Part shown: positions 8,197-16,926 of the stretch, in pieces | Layout of the letters: each line of letters opens with the position of its first letter | How positions within the stretch are numbered: the first letter of the stretch is position 1 | Assembly (NCBI GenBank): GCA_903848465.1 | Contig: CAINGK010000162.1 | Coordinates: 1-64,000 of the forward strand | Origin: an uncultured Verrucomicrobiota bacterium | GTDB lineage: Bacteria; Verrucomicrobiota; Verrucomicrobiia; Verrucomicrobiales; Verrucomicrobiaceae | DNA: 64,000 nucleotides | Direction: 5' to 3' | Position numbers and translations under genes: made by a program | Notes under the pieces: generated by a model | The model's input: only the letters and a program-made list of their open reading frames with translations | What the model was told of the DNA's origin: nothing | Databases searched by the model: none

Positions 8197-11100
8197 ATGT
8201 TCAGACTCCCTGGCCTCCATTTCACCGTGCTGATGCTCCTGCTCGCCGCTGTAGCGCAAGCAGGAACACTGGATCATTTCACTTTCGACACGGTTCCTTC
8301 GTCTGCCGTTGCTGGGTCTGCCTTCGCGGCGCAAATCACAGCACGCGATTCGGGCGGGAATACGGTGACGACTTTCAACGGCAGCGTGACCGTAACCGCC
8401 ACGAGTGCGCTCTCGCCCATCGCTGTCACTGAAGTCGCTCCAGGAAATGAGCGGCAGTTTGAGATACAAAACATCTCCAACGCCACGGTGAACACGGCGG
8501 GCTGGTTTGTCCGCATCAACGACACGTCCAACACGACCAGCCCGGCGGTCTCGGATATGAATTCGATGAACGCCACGATTCTCAGCTTGCCATCAAGCAT
8601 GACGGCCGGGCAAACATTGCGTGTGACTTCGAGTTCCACTAACACAGCTAGCGGTCGCGTATATTTCGGCAGTTCTATTGCCTGGATCAACACTCCCAAC
8701 AAGCGCTACGGCTGGGTTGCGGTCTTCGACGGCACCAGCACGCTGCGGGACATTTTCATGTGGGGGTGGACGGCAGCGTACACCGCGCAATTTGGCGTGA
8801 CAGTGAATAGCCAGGCAATCTCCTTGAGCAACCAATGGACGGGTGCAGGCACCACCTCGGGCACGGGTGCGCCCGGCGCGGTCAATGTCGATTCCTTCCA
8901 GCGCACCGGCACGGCTGACAACAATACGACTGCCGACTGGTCATGGAAACACAACAGCGACAACTCCGACGCCACTTCCCTTGGAAGCACGAATACCGGG
9001 CTGACCATTCCTTTTGCCGCCACCGGCGCGGCATCATTCACTGTCACGCCTTCCAGCGTCACTTTGACCAGCGGTAGCTTCAGCGGGAGCCTGACGATCT
9101 CATCTGCGGCGACTTTGGTGACTATGACGGCAAATGACGGGACGGGACACACGGGAATATCATCCACATTCACCGTCAGCGCACCGCCGCCGCTCACGAT
9201 CACAACGAATTCACCGTTGAATCTCGGAACCACTGGCACCGTCTATTCGCAGCCTCTCTCGGCCACGGGCGGAGACGGAACGTACTCATGGTCAGTGAGC
9301 AGCGGCACCTTGCCCACAAGCCTGATATTTAGCAGCGCAGGTGTCTTGAGTGGCACGCCCACCGTGGCAGGAACTTTTAACTTCACCGCTCAAGTAACAG
9401 ACAGTGCTGGCAGCACAGCCACACAGAGCTACGCCATCACTGTCGTCGCGCCGTCCAATCTAACGATTGCAACAACCTCGCCGCTGACGGCGGCTTATCT
9501 GGGCGCGAGTTATTCGCAGGCACTTTCCGCATCCAGTGGGACAACACCATACACATGGACTTTGAACAGCGGTACCCTTCCAGGTGGGCTGACTTTGAGC
9601 AGTGCCGGAATCTTGAGCGGCACGCCGACGGCTGCGGGTTCGTTCACCTTTTCCGTGCGGGTCGCCGACAGTGCTAATGGAATTGCCACGAAAACACTGT
9701 CGCTTGAAGTTTTCCTCGCGACAGCGGCCAACGGCATTGGCATTCCACACCCAACTGATACAACGATTTACACCGTGACCGACGGAGCGAATACTGTGCA
9801 GGTACCGGCGGGCATGGTGTATGTGCCGACGGGTTCGTTCACGTACGGGCCGAGCACGACGACACCTGTGATTGCGGCCTCGACAGTGAATTTGAAGGGT
9901 TATTGCGTTGGGCGTTATCATGTCACCAACGCCGAATTTCTCGCGTTCATCAACGACACTGGCGCCACGCAATACATTCCAAGCACAGGCGTGACACCGA
10001 CGGCTTATTGGGTCGGCGGAACTTATCCTGCGGGGAGGGGGAACCACCCGGTGAATTTTGTCTCCCTGTCAGCGGCCAAGGCTTATGCAGCGTGGGTCAG
10101 CCAGAAAACTGGATTCAAAGTCATCCTGCCGACGGCTTATCAGTGGGAGAATGCCGCCCGCGGGCCGAACGGCTATAAATATCCTTGGGGCGGCACTGCG
10201 GGTGCGACTTACTCAGGTGGCATTCTCACGGCGAACTTCAACTTCAACGCCAATGTCACGTCTTACTACCTGACCACGTTGAAGACGGCTTATTCGCTCA
10301 CGCCGGCATGGACTTCCAATTCGGCGGTGCTTTTCAACAGCTCCAGTTCGCCTTATTACAACAATCCGTCTTCGAGTTATTATCCCAGCCCGATGACGGT
10401 CAGTTCGATAGTTACAATCAGCAATGCCACGCCGCCGGTGGCGGCTTTGCTTTCGATCAGTTCATCGGGCGCGGTTTCCGGCTATGTAGATCACAATACG
10501 AACACCGGATTCATCTACACGGATCTGTTTGCAGCGATCAACAACGCTGGAGGTTACACCACGCCCGTGGGCACTTACACAGGTGGCGCGAGCGGTTACG
10601 GTGCTTATGACATGGCAGGCAATCTGTGGAACTGGACGACCACACTTTTCACTGCGTCCAATGGCGCGGAAGCGGGACTGAGTGTGAATCAAGTGCGCGG
10701 TGGTTCCTGGTATGCCACTTCGTCAAGCTGCGTGGGAGTGAACAGCGGCGAAGGCCGTGCCGATGGCAATTATAACTCCGTGGGCTTTCGTATCGCGATG
10801 ATCCTGCCTTCGACAACGAACGATCTCGCGGTGACCAGCGCATCCGCCGCCGAAGCAGTGATCAACACCAGCTATTCGCAAACACTCACGGCAACTGGAG
10901 ACACTGCGCCTTACAATTGGGCGCTGAGCAGTGGCGCACTGCCAACAGGACTGACGCTGACGCCAGACGGCGTGTTGAGCGGCACGCTCACCGCCACAGG
11001 CACCAGCACCTTCACGGTGCAAGTCACAGGCAGCGGAGGGCAATCCATCACGAAGTCCATTGCTATGAGCATCGTGAATCCACTGAGCATCACAAGCACC

Positions 11101-11760
11101 TCGCCACTTGCAGGAGGCGCAGTCGGCAAGGTTTCCCCGCAGAGCTTCGCAGCCACGGGTGGAGCAATGCCTTACACGTGGAATGTGAGCAGCGGCTCAC
11201 TGCCAGGCGGACTGGCCTTGAGCAGCGCAGGTGTCCTGAGTGGTACGCCGACCACAGCAGGTAGTTATACTTTCACGGTGCAAGTCACGGACAACGGCGG
11301 ATTGACGGCAAAGAGTTCATTTTTCCTCACCATTATCTCCGCGTACAGCAATTGGGTGGCAACTCTCGGTCTTGCGGGTGCGAATTCCGGGGCCACCGTA
11401 TCTTACACGAACGATGGCATCGCGAATGTCTTGAAGTATGCCTTTGGAACAAGCCCGACTGTCGCTGGAATGAATGTGCTGCAAGTGAGCGGTTCCACTG
11501 TGCTGGCCCATGGTGCGCCGCTGCTGCAATTCGAAAGCGGTGGGCCAGCCGCTGTCTTCTGCCGACGCGATGACTATGCCGCCACAGGCTTGACTTACAC
11601 GGTGCAGTTCAGCGCGGACTTGAGCACTTGGACCAACAGCACCGACACACCGGTCGTGCTGGCCGATGATGGCAGCGTACAAGTGGTCTCGATTGCCTTT
11701 CCGGCACAGATTAACGGGCAGGTTCCAAAATTCTTCCGCGTGGCCGTAACGGCACCGTGA
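8197..11760 (+). CDS. Exported protein: Ig-like (He_PIG) repeats around an FGE-sulfatase-fold domain
   Basis: A 1187-residue protein with a signal peptide (LHFTVLMLLLAAVAQAG). After a lamin-tail-like/beta-sandwich region (about 25-320) come two He_PIG repeats (about 333-505, each with a GVLSGTPT or GILSGTPT motif). An FGE-sulfatase (SUMF1-fold) domain follows (about 510-870): VPAGMVYVPTGSFTYG, VTNAEFLAFIND, LPTAYQWENAARG, YDMAGNLWNWT, QVRGGSWYATSSSC, SVGFRIAM. Two more He_PIG repeats (about 872-1048) and a C-terminal module with NVLKYAFGTSP complete it. True formylglycine-generating enzymes have a reactive Cys pair after GGS; here only one Cys (about 845) is seen, so sulfatase activation is doubtful. 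An adhesin, a lectin or another modifying role is open. The neighbouring two-component system probably regulates it. Confidence 0.75.
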   Translation: MFRLPGLHFTVLMLLLAAVAQAGTLDHFTFDTVPSSAVAGSAFAAQITARDSGGNTVTTFNGSVTVTATSALSPIAVTEVAPGNERQFEIQNISNATVNTAGWFVRINDTSNTTSPAVSDMNSMNATILSLPSSMTAGQTLRVTSSSTNTASGRVYFGSSIAWINTPNKRYGWVAVFDGTSTLRDIFMWGWTAAYTAQFGVTVNSQAISLSNQWTGAGTTSGTGAPGAVNVDSFQRTGTADNNTTADWSWKHNSDNSDATSLGSTNTGLTIPFAATGAASFTVTPSSVTLTSGSFSGSLTISSAATLVTMTANDGTGHTGISSTFTVSAPPPLTITTNSPLNLGTTGTVYSQPLSATGGDGTYSWSVSSGTLPTSLIFSSAGVLSGTPTVAGTFNFTAQVTDSAGSTATQSYAITVVAPSNLTIATTSPLTAAYLGASYSQALSASSGTTPYTWTLNSGTLPGGLTLSSAGILSGTPTAAGSFTFSVRVADSANGIATKTLSLEVFLATAANGIGIPHPTDTTIYTVTDGANTVQVPAGMVYVPTGSFTYGPSTTTPVIAASTVNLKGYCVGRYHVTNAEFLAFINDTGATQYIPSTGVTPTAYWVGGTYPAGRGNHPVNFVSLSAAKAYAAWVSQKTGFKVILPTAYQWENAARGPNGYKYPWGGTAGATYSGGILTANFNFNANVTSYYLTTLKTAYSLTPAWTSNSAVLFNSSSSPYYNNPSSSYYPSPMTVSSIVTISNATPPVAALLSISSSGAVSGYVDHNTNTGFIYTDLFAAINNAGGYTTPVGTYTGGASGYGAYDMAGNLWNWTTTLFTASNGAEAGLSVNQVRGGSWYATSSSCVGVNSGEGRADGNYNSVGFRIAMILPSTTNDLAVTSASAAEAVINTSYSQTLTATGDTAPYNWALSSGALPTGLTLTPDGVLSGTLTATGTSTFTVQVTGSGGQSITKSIAMSIVNPLSITSTSPLAGGAVGKVSPQSFAATGGAMPYTWNVSSGSLPGGLALSSAGVLSGTPTTAGSYTFTVQVTDNGGLTAKSSFFLTIISAYSNWVATLGLAGANSGATVSYTNDGIANVLKYAFGTSPTVAGMNVLQVSGSTVLAHGAPLLQFESGGPAAVFCRRDDYAATGLTYTVQFSADLSTWTNSTDTPVVLADDGSVQVVSIAFPAQINGQVPKFFRVAVTAP

Positions 11761-11813
11761 TGATGGTTTCTAACTCTTTCCCATCATTTTCACTTCACCC
11801 CAACAACACTACG

Positions 11814-12866
11814 ATGAAAACGCGATTCTTTAAATTATCTGCACTGCTGGTTTATATTCTCACCTGGGCTTCGACCGCATCAGGTTTGCAGCCAGTTGCC
11901 GTGGCAGGCAATGGGATGCCGATACTCTCGCCAACCGACAAGACGACAGTCGATGTACACGATGGACCGAAAACGATCAAGGTTCCGGCTGGTATGGTGT
12001 ATGTGCCTGCCGGAAAGTTTACGTTTGGCGAAAACGAAACGCGCGAAATTTCGGGCTATGCTATCGCACGATTTGAAGTCACCAATGCGGAGTACAAAGC
12101 CTTCCTTGACGCCACTCACTATCGCGGTGTGCCGCGCTATTGGAAGAGCGGCAACTACCCAGAAGGCAAAGCGAATCATCCCGTGCTCTTCGTGTCGCTG
12201 GTGGACGCGGAGGCCTACTGCGCATGGATCAGTGACAGGACTGGTTGGAAGATTGTCGTCCCGAGTGCGGAACAATGGGAGAGAGCGGCACGAGGACCCA
12301 AGGCGTTTCACTACCCATGGGGGGATGATAAGGACAGCCGTTACAGCGGTCACAGTTTGAAAACACACTTCAATTACAACGCCGTCTGCGCCGCCTACAT
12401 GCTGGACAAAGAGGCGAAGACGACCACCAGCTATGTCGATAAATCTGGCAAAGCGGGTGAAAAGGGCCGCGTGGAAGACATCATGACCGGCAATGGTAAG
12501 GTCTTTGCCGTGACGCCTGATGGCGGTGTGGATGCGTGGATCGACCACAGCACGAACACGGGCTTCGTGAACACGCAGATCTACCGTGACCTCGTCAACC
12601 AAGGCGGCTTCACCACAGCCGTGGGCACCTACGAAAACGGCAAAAGTGCGTATGGTTGCTACGACATGGCGGGCAACGCCTATGAGTGGACCAGCAGTAT
12701 CATTGTGGCCACAAACGGCGCGGAACGTGGCAAGGAGGTGAACGATGTGCGGGGCGGCAGTTGGTACTCCACGGGGCGCAGTGGGCAGAGTCTTTGCACG
12801 GGCGAAGGACGCAATCGCAGTGGCGGCTATCACTCGGTGGGATTTCGCATTGCGATGACTCCTTGA
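11814..12866 (+). CDS. Exported FGE-sulfatase-fold protein, paralogue of the preceding gene's central domain
   Basis: About 350 residues with a signal peptide (KLSALLVYILTWASTASG). It consists almost only of the SUMF1/FGE-like domain: IKVPAGMVYVPAGKFTFG, FEVTNAEYKAFLD, VPSAEQWERAARGPK, YDMAGNAYEWTSS, VRGGSWYSTGRSGQSLC, SVGFRIAM. It shares with the upstream protein an unusual insertion (DAWIDHSTNTGF here, GYVDHNTNTGF there), so the two arose by duplication. One Cys follows GGSW rather than the catalytic pair. I chose ATG 11814 because it begins a proper signal sequence; an in-frame ATG at 11757 overlaps the previous stop but adds no signal-like residues. Possible tandem transcription unit with the gene 53 bp upstream. 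Confidence 0.8.
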   Translation: MKTRFFKLSALLVYILTWASTASGLQPVAVAGNGMPILSPTDKTTVDVHDGPKTIKVPAGMVYVPAGKFTFGENETREISGYAIARFEVTNAEYKAFLDATHYRGVPRYWKSGNYPEGKANHPVLFVSLVDAEAYCAWISDRTGWKIVVPSAEQWERAARGPKAFHYPWGDDKDSRYSGHSLKTHFNYNAVCAAYMLDKEAKTTTSYVDKSGKAGEKGRVEDIMTGNGKVFAVTPDGGVDAWIDHSTNTGFVNTQIYRDLVNQGGFTTAVGTYENGKSAYGCYDMAGNAYEWTSSIIVATNGAERGKEVNDVRGGSWYSTGRSGQSLCTGEGRNRSGGYHSVGFRIAMTP

Positions 12867-12926
12867 GCCACTGCCCAGCGCTCCCCGCTTGAATCGTGCA
12901 GAAGTGGAGGTAGATGCACCTTTACC

Positions 12927-14657
12927 ATGAAACGCCTGAGCTTTCTGACCGCTGTCTTTTTCACCACGCTCTGTCGGCTGAATGCGCTAGAGATTCCGCC
13001 TGGAGGCTCGGATGTGCGTGGTGGAGCTGATTTGCTGGCGTCTGCATCCAAGGTGGCCGGAAAGGCGGAAGATTTGGAGATCGGCAAGCGCATCACCATC
13101 ACGCAGCCAGATGTGGCCAAAGCCTACTCAGCTCAGTTTACGGCTCAGGTAGCCGAGGGCATCGCGAAGCATGAGCGGGTGCTGGCGATCATCAAGGCGC
13201 GCGTCGTTGGTAGCGCAGAATCGGGCGAGGTTTTGGCGAAATTGCAACTGCGTGCCGCACCTTACACCTCTTTTGGCGATACCTCCGGCGTGGATATTCA
13301 TCGGGAGTGGACGGAGCAGCCGGTGACATTCATCGCCAGCGATGATATTCCGGCAGGAAGCGCTGCCATCGTGCTGCTGTGCGGGCAGAAGGAGCAGAGC
13401 ATCGAGGTCGAAAGCATTCGTGTGCTGCGGTATCCGGCGACCACGGACGTCAGCAGCTTCCCGCGCGCTCAATTGAGAAAGCGCAGCTATGCAGGCCGTG
13501 AAGCGGATGCGCCTTGGCGCCAGGCGGCACTGGAACGCATCGAGCAGCATCGCAAGGCGGATCTTGCCATGGTCGTGATGGGTGATGACGGCAAGCCGGT
13601 GGCCAATACCGAGGTGAAGCTCACGCTGAATCGTCATGCGTTCGGGTTTGGCTCGGCCGTGGTGGCCAAGCGGTTCAGCGGTGAAAGTGAAGACGACCGG
13701 CGCTATCGTGAGATCATTGACCGCCTTTTCAGCATTGTGGTGTTTGAGAATGACCTTAAGGATGGCAACTGGTCACCGGATTTCGATGAAAAGCGCAAGG
13801 CCCAACGGAATGCGGAGCTGGACCGGGCTTTTGCCTGGCTCGCGGAGCGCCACATTCCTGTGAGGGGGCATTACCTGATGCAGGTGGCGACGCCGTTTAA
13901 TCTGCATGACGTCAAGGACAGCGCCGTCATTCGCGAGCGCACGCTGGCCAGTGTGAAAGAGCGGCTGGAGTATGTGAAAGATCGCGTGATCGAGTGGGAT
14001 GTAATCAACCACCCCATCGCCTGGAACGGTGCGGACATGCTGAATAAGCGGCCTGGTCTGGAGCAGCTTGACCGCGAAGTCTTCACGCTGGCAAGATCGC
14101 TGACGAAGTTGCCTTTTTGCGTGAACGAGGATCAGGTATTCCGACCTGGGCCGCAGTGTGACGATACGCTTACGTACATTCAGGCGCTCAATGCAGCGGG
14201 ACTCACCGTGCATGGGCTTGGCAATCAAGCGCATTTTCATGAGAGCTACCTGCCAGCGCCGGAGCACCTGCTGGGGGTGACGGATCGTTTTGCGAAGGTG
14301 GTGCCGCATCAGTGCATCACCGAATATGACATCGTGACCACGGAGGATGAGGAGCTTGCTGCGGACTATACGCGCGATGTACTCATTGCGGCGTTCAGTC
14401 ATCCGGCTTACACCAGCTTTCTGCTCTGGGGATTTTGGGAAGGCTCGCACTGGAAACCTGAGGCGGCGTCTTGGAGCAAGGACTGGAGCATCCGCAAGCG
14501 TGGGGAAGTGCTGGAGGAATGGATCGGCCGTAGGTGGCACACCGAGGTCACGTTGAAGACGGATGCCCATGGCAGTGTCAAATGGCGCGGCTTTCCGGGC
14601 TGGTATGAAGTGCAGGTGGCAGGCAAGAAGCCGGTCATTGCGAGGCCGATTTGGTGA
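12927..14657 (+). CDS. Exported GH10 (xylanase-family) protein with His at the acid/base position
   Basis: A 576-residue protein with a signal peptide. Residues about 21-180 form a carbohydrate-binding-like beta domain, followed by a linker and a GH10 TIM barrel (about 235-540). Family landmarks are FGFGSAV, FENDLKDGNW (substrate-binding strand), RGHYLMQ, GLGNQAHFH and the nucleophile strand CITEYDIV with Glu466. The acid/base strand, normally WDVVNE, reads EWDVINHP, so the catalytic Glu is replaced by His362. Retaining xylanase activity by the standard mechanism is therefore doubtful; it may be a divergent subfamily, a binding protein or use another proton donor. It follows the FGE-fold pair by 60 bp on the same strand. 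Confidence 0.85.
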   Translation: MKRLSFLTAVFFTTLCRLNALEIPPGGSDVRGGADLLASASKVAGKAEDLEIGKRITITQPDVAKAYSAQFTAQVAEGIAKHERVLAIIKARVVGSAESGEVLAKLQLRAAPYTSFGDTSGVDIHREWTEQPVTFIASDDIPAGSAAIVLLCGQKEQSIEVESIRVLRYPATTDVSSFPRAQLRKRSYAGREADAPWRQAALERIEQHRKADLAMVVMGDDGKPVANTEVKLTLNRHAFGFGSAVVAKRFSGESEDDRRYREIIDRLFSIVVFENDLKDGNWSPDFDEKRKAQRNAELDRAFAWLAERHIPVRGHYLMQVATPFNLHDVKDSAVIRERTLASVKERLEYVKDRVIEWDVINHPIAWNGADMLNKRPGLEQLDREVFTLARSLTKLPFCVNEDQVFRPGPQCDDTLTYIQALNAAGLTVHGLGNQAHFHESYLPAPEHLLGVTDRFAKVVPHQCITEYDIVTTEDEELAADYTRDVLIAAFSHPAYTSFLLWGFWEGSHWKPEAASWSKDWSIRKRGEVLEEWIGRRWHTEVTLKTDAHGSVKWRGFPGWYEVQVAGKKPVIARPIW

Positions 14658-14660
14658 GTA

Positions 14661-14702
14661 AACTCTGCGAGCTATCGACAGAGTTCATCGGCGTATTTTT
14701 TC
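14661..14702 (+). terminator. Possible transcription terminator hairpin
   Basis: AACTCTG (14661-14667) pairs with CAGAGTT (14679-14685) around an 11-nt loop. A run of T follows at 14695-14702. The 9-nt gap between stem and T-run makes this a weak match to the intrinsic terminator pattern. Its position just after the GH10 stop is right. Confidence 0.3.
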
Positions 14703-14753
14703 ATGTGCAACTAACGTGAGCTAACTGGGTTTGACTGGCATCCAAACCCAATC

Positions 14754-15545
14754 ATGAACACCGCTATTCATCCCTTTCATATCCCGCTCAGCCGTCGCAA
14801 GCTGCTTCACAGCCTGCTCCTGACTACTGGCGGGATCATTGCCGGCAGCGTGTATGCGGAGGCGCTCGCGCGCACTCCCCGTGCGACGGAAGGGCCGTAT
14901 TATCCGGATCATTTGCCGCTGGATCAGGACAATGATCTGACCCTGATCACCGGCGGGAAGGCCCCGGCGAGCGGGGTCGTGACCGAGTTTGGCGGACGCT
15001 TGCTCCATGTGGATGGCAAGCCGATTCAAGGTGCTGTGATCGAACTCTGGCAGTCGGACAACAACGGCTGCTACATTCACAGCAGAGGCACGCAGCCGGG
15101 CAAGGAGCGTGATCCGCAGTTTCAGGGCTATGGCAAAATCGAAACCAACCCGAAGGGGGAATATCGCTTTCGCACGATCAAGCCGGGCCTCTATACCGGG
15201 CGCACCATTCACTGGCACATCCGGGTGAAGCAGAACGACAAGAGCATGCTCACCACGCAGTTGTTCATCGCTGGCGTGCCGCAGAATGACCGCGATGGCA
15301 TCCTGCGCAGCATGGGCACGGAGCAGCAGCGGCTGTCCGTCATTCGCGAGTTCAAACCGATGAGTGCCGAGAGCAAGGAACTCGTCGGCACCTGGGACAT
15401 TGTGATTGGCAGCACACCGGAAGATTCGGAGCGGCGTGGTCGTGGCCCAGGAGGTCCGGGCGGCCCACCGCCGCGGCGGCGTGACAGTGCTGCAGCGGGT
15501 GATCAGGAGATCAAGGACGCACTCTTTGGGCCTTCGCCGTTCTAA
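14754..15545 (+). CDS. Exported intradiol ring-cleavage dioxygenase (protocatechuate 3,4-dioxygenase-like)
   Basis: A 263-residue non-haem Fe(III) dioxygenase expected to cleave catechol-type aromatic rings between the two hydroxyls. The four iron ligands can be placed: Tyr107 (NNGCYIHS), Tyr147 (PGLYTGR), His153 and His155 (TIHWHIRV). ATEGPYYPD near residue 44 and GAVIELWQSD are family signatures. The N-terminus carries a twin-arginine signal (LSRRKLL followed by a hydrophobic stretch), so the folded metalloprotein is probably exported. The last 45 residues are a Gly/Pro/Arg-rich, probably disordered tail. No other aromatic-degradation genes are nearby. Its stop overlaps that of the convergent sirtuin gene by 4 bp. 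Confidence 0.88.
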   Translation: MNTAIHPFHIPLSRRKLLHSLLLTTGGIIAGSVYAEALARTPRATEGPYYPDHLPLDQDNDLTLITGGKAPASGVVTEFGGRLLHVDGKPIQGAVIELWQSDNNGCYIHSRGTQPGKERDPQFQGYGKIETNPKGEYRFRTIKPGLYTGRTIHWHIRVKQNDKSMLTTQLFIAGVPQNDRDGILRSMGTEQQRLSVIREFKPMSAESKELVGTWDIVIGSTPEDSERRGRGPGGPGGPPPRRRDSAAAGDQEIKDALFGPSPF

Positions 15546-16273
15546 CTTAACCAAGCTTGCCTGTGCGAATCGGATAGAAGCTGCTCCACGAATTTGGGCA
15601 GTTCCACGGATACAGGGCCGACAATACGCTCACGGAACTGGAGAGAGATCTCGGTGTTCTCGATATTGAATTCGATGAGGCGACACGAATGGTTTTGCGC
15701 AGCGATCTGGGCGAACCCGGCGGCGGGATACACCACGCCGGAGGTGCCGATGCAGAGAAATAAATCTGCGCACTTCAAGGCGTTCATAATGGTCTCCATC
15801 TCGAAGGGGAATTCGCCGAACCAGACGATGTGGGGGCGCATGCCGCCGATCTCGCCACAGGCGTGGCAGCGAGTGCCGGATGACAAGTCTTTGCTCCAGG
15901 ACATCACCGCCCCGCAGCATTCGCAGCGCGCTTTGAGAAGTTCGCCGTGCATGTGGGTGAGTTTTTCACTGCCAGCACGTTCATGGAGGTCGTCCACGTT
16001 TTGCGTGACGAGGAAAAACCGGCCCTGCCATTCGCGCTCCAGACGGGCGAGAGCGAGGTGACCGGCATTGGGTTCCACGGTGTTCAAAGCCGCACGGCGC
16101 AGATTGTAGAAACGATGGACCAGTTCTGGATCGCGTACAAAACCCTCCGGTGATGCGACATCCTCAATGCGATGCCCTTCCCAAAGACCGTCCGCACCAC
16201 GAAACGTCGGTACGCCAGATTCGGCGGACATGCCCGCGCCGGTGAGCACGACGATGTTTCGTTCAGAGATCAT
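15542..16273 (-). CDS. cobB: NAD-dependent protein deacylase, sirtuin (CobB-type, class III)
   Basis: About 243 residues. It removes acyl groups from lysine using NAD+. Motifs are [19 protein letters not shown] (NAD binding), [12 protein letters not shown], the catalytic His in MHGEL, zinc cysteines in CECC and CHAC, and a [12 protein letters not shown] strand. The Tyr-x-x-Arg pair in FYNLRRAAL matches class III sirtuins, which favour succinyl or malonyl groups. I chose ATG at 16271-16273, which overlaps the stop of the upstream methyltransferase gene (ATGA). The frame also permits a start at 16300, but that overlaps the neighbour by 31 bp. Confidence 0.92.
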   Translation of the reverse strand: MISERNIVVLTGAGMSAESGVPTFRGADGLWEGHRIEDVASPEGFVRDPELVHRFYNLRRAALNTVEPNAGHLALARLEREWQGRFFLVTQNVDDLHERAGSEKLTHMHGELLKARCECCGAVMSWSKDLSSGTRCHACGEIGGMRPHIVWFGEFPFEMETIMNALKCADLFLCIGTSGVVYPAAGFAQIAAQNHSCRLIEFNIENTEISLQFRERIVGPVSVELPKFVEQLLSDSHRQAWLS

Positions 16274-16848
16274 TTTTTCGGCTGTCGCTGTCTGACGCAT
16301 TCAAACAAACAGACACCGGTGGCGACGGAGACATTGAGGCAATCCACTTTGCCGCCCATGGGAATCTTGACGAGGAAGTCGCAATGCTCACCGGTGAGAC
16401 GTCGCATGCCGTCGCCTTCAGCACCCATGACGATGCCGATGCCGCCTTTGAGGTCGAGATCGTAGAGGCTCTTGGTGGCCTCATCCGCGGTGCCAACGAG
16501 CCAGATGCCGAGTTCTTTGAGCTTGTCCATGGCACGGACCAAGTTGGTGACGCGGATGAGCGGGATGTTTTCCGCGCCGCCGCAGGCCACGCGTACGACG
16601 GTCTCGGTGATGGGTGCGGTTTTGTCCTTGGGCATGATCACGGCGCAGACGCCTGCGGCATCGGCGGTGCGCAGGCAGGCTCCGAGATTGTGCGGGTCCT
16701 GGACGCAGTCGAGGATCAGGACGAGAGGGCTTTCCTTGCCTTCGAGAACTGCGGAGATGTCTCCTTCTTCATAGACACGCACATGGTTGTCAGAGCGGGA
16801 ATGGCGGTTCTGTCGGGCGGTGGGCTGGTCTGGGCGGTTAGGGCGCAT
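16270..16848 (-). CDS. SPOUT-family rRNA 2'-O-methyltransferase (TrmH/RlmB-like)
   Basis: A 192-residue SAM-dependent RNA ribose methyltransferase with the trefoil-knot fold. [20 protein letters not shown] is motif 1 with the catalytic Arg/Asn region, [12 protein letters not shown] is motif 2, and [16 protein letters not shown] is motif 3. RlmB proteins usually carry an 80-residue L30e-like RNA-binding domain first; here only about 30 basic residues precede the fold, so the RNA target (23S G2251 or a tRNA) is uncertain. It is downstream of dnaE on the same strand (70-bp gap) and translationally coupled to the sirtuin. Confidence 0.88.
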   Translation of the reverse strand: MRPNRPDQPTARQNRHSRSDNHVRVYEEGDISAVLEGKESPLVLILDCVQDPHNLGACLRTADAAGVCAVIMPKDKTAPITETVVRVACGGAENIPLIRVTNLVRAMDKLKELGIWLVGTADEATKSLYDLDLKGGIGIVMGAEGDGMRRLTGEHCDFLVKIPMGGKVDCLNVSVATGVCLFECVRQRQPKK

Positions 16849-16909
16849 GTGTTTCCTGACAGTGCGCTGAGAAAACGATTTGGCAAAATGATAGAAGCAC
16901 CGGCTTGCA

Positions 16910-16926
16910 GGCTGTGACTCACAGCC
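16910..16926. other. Perfect inverted repeat at the dnaE stop codon
   Basis: GGCTGTGA (16910-16917) and TCACAGCC (16919-16926) form an 8-bp palindrome around one base. It contains the dnaE stop. No T-run follows, so it may slow or attenuate read-through into the rlmB-like gene rather than terminate it. Function is inferred. Confidence 0.3.

Noticed and set aside
8197..11760. Active formylglycine-generating enzyme
   Set aside because: The second catalytic Cys after GGSW is not seen and no sulfatase is encoded nearby, so I kept to 'FGE-fold'.
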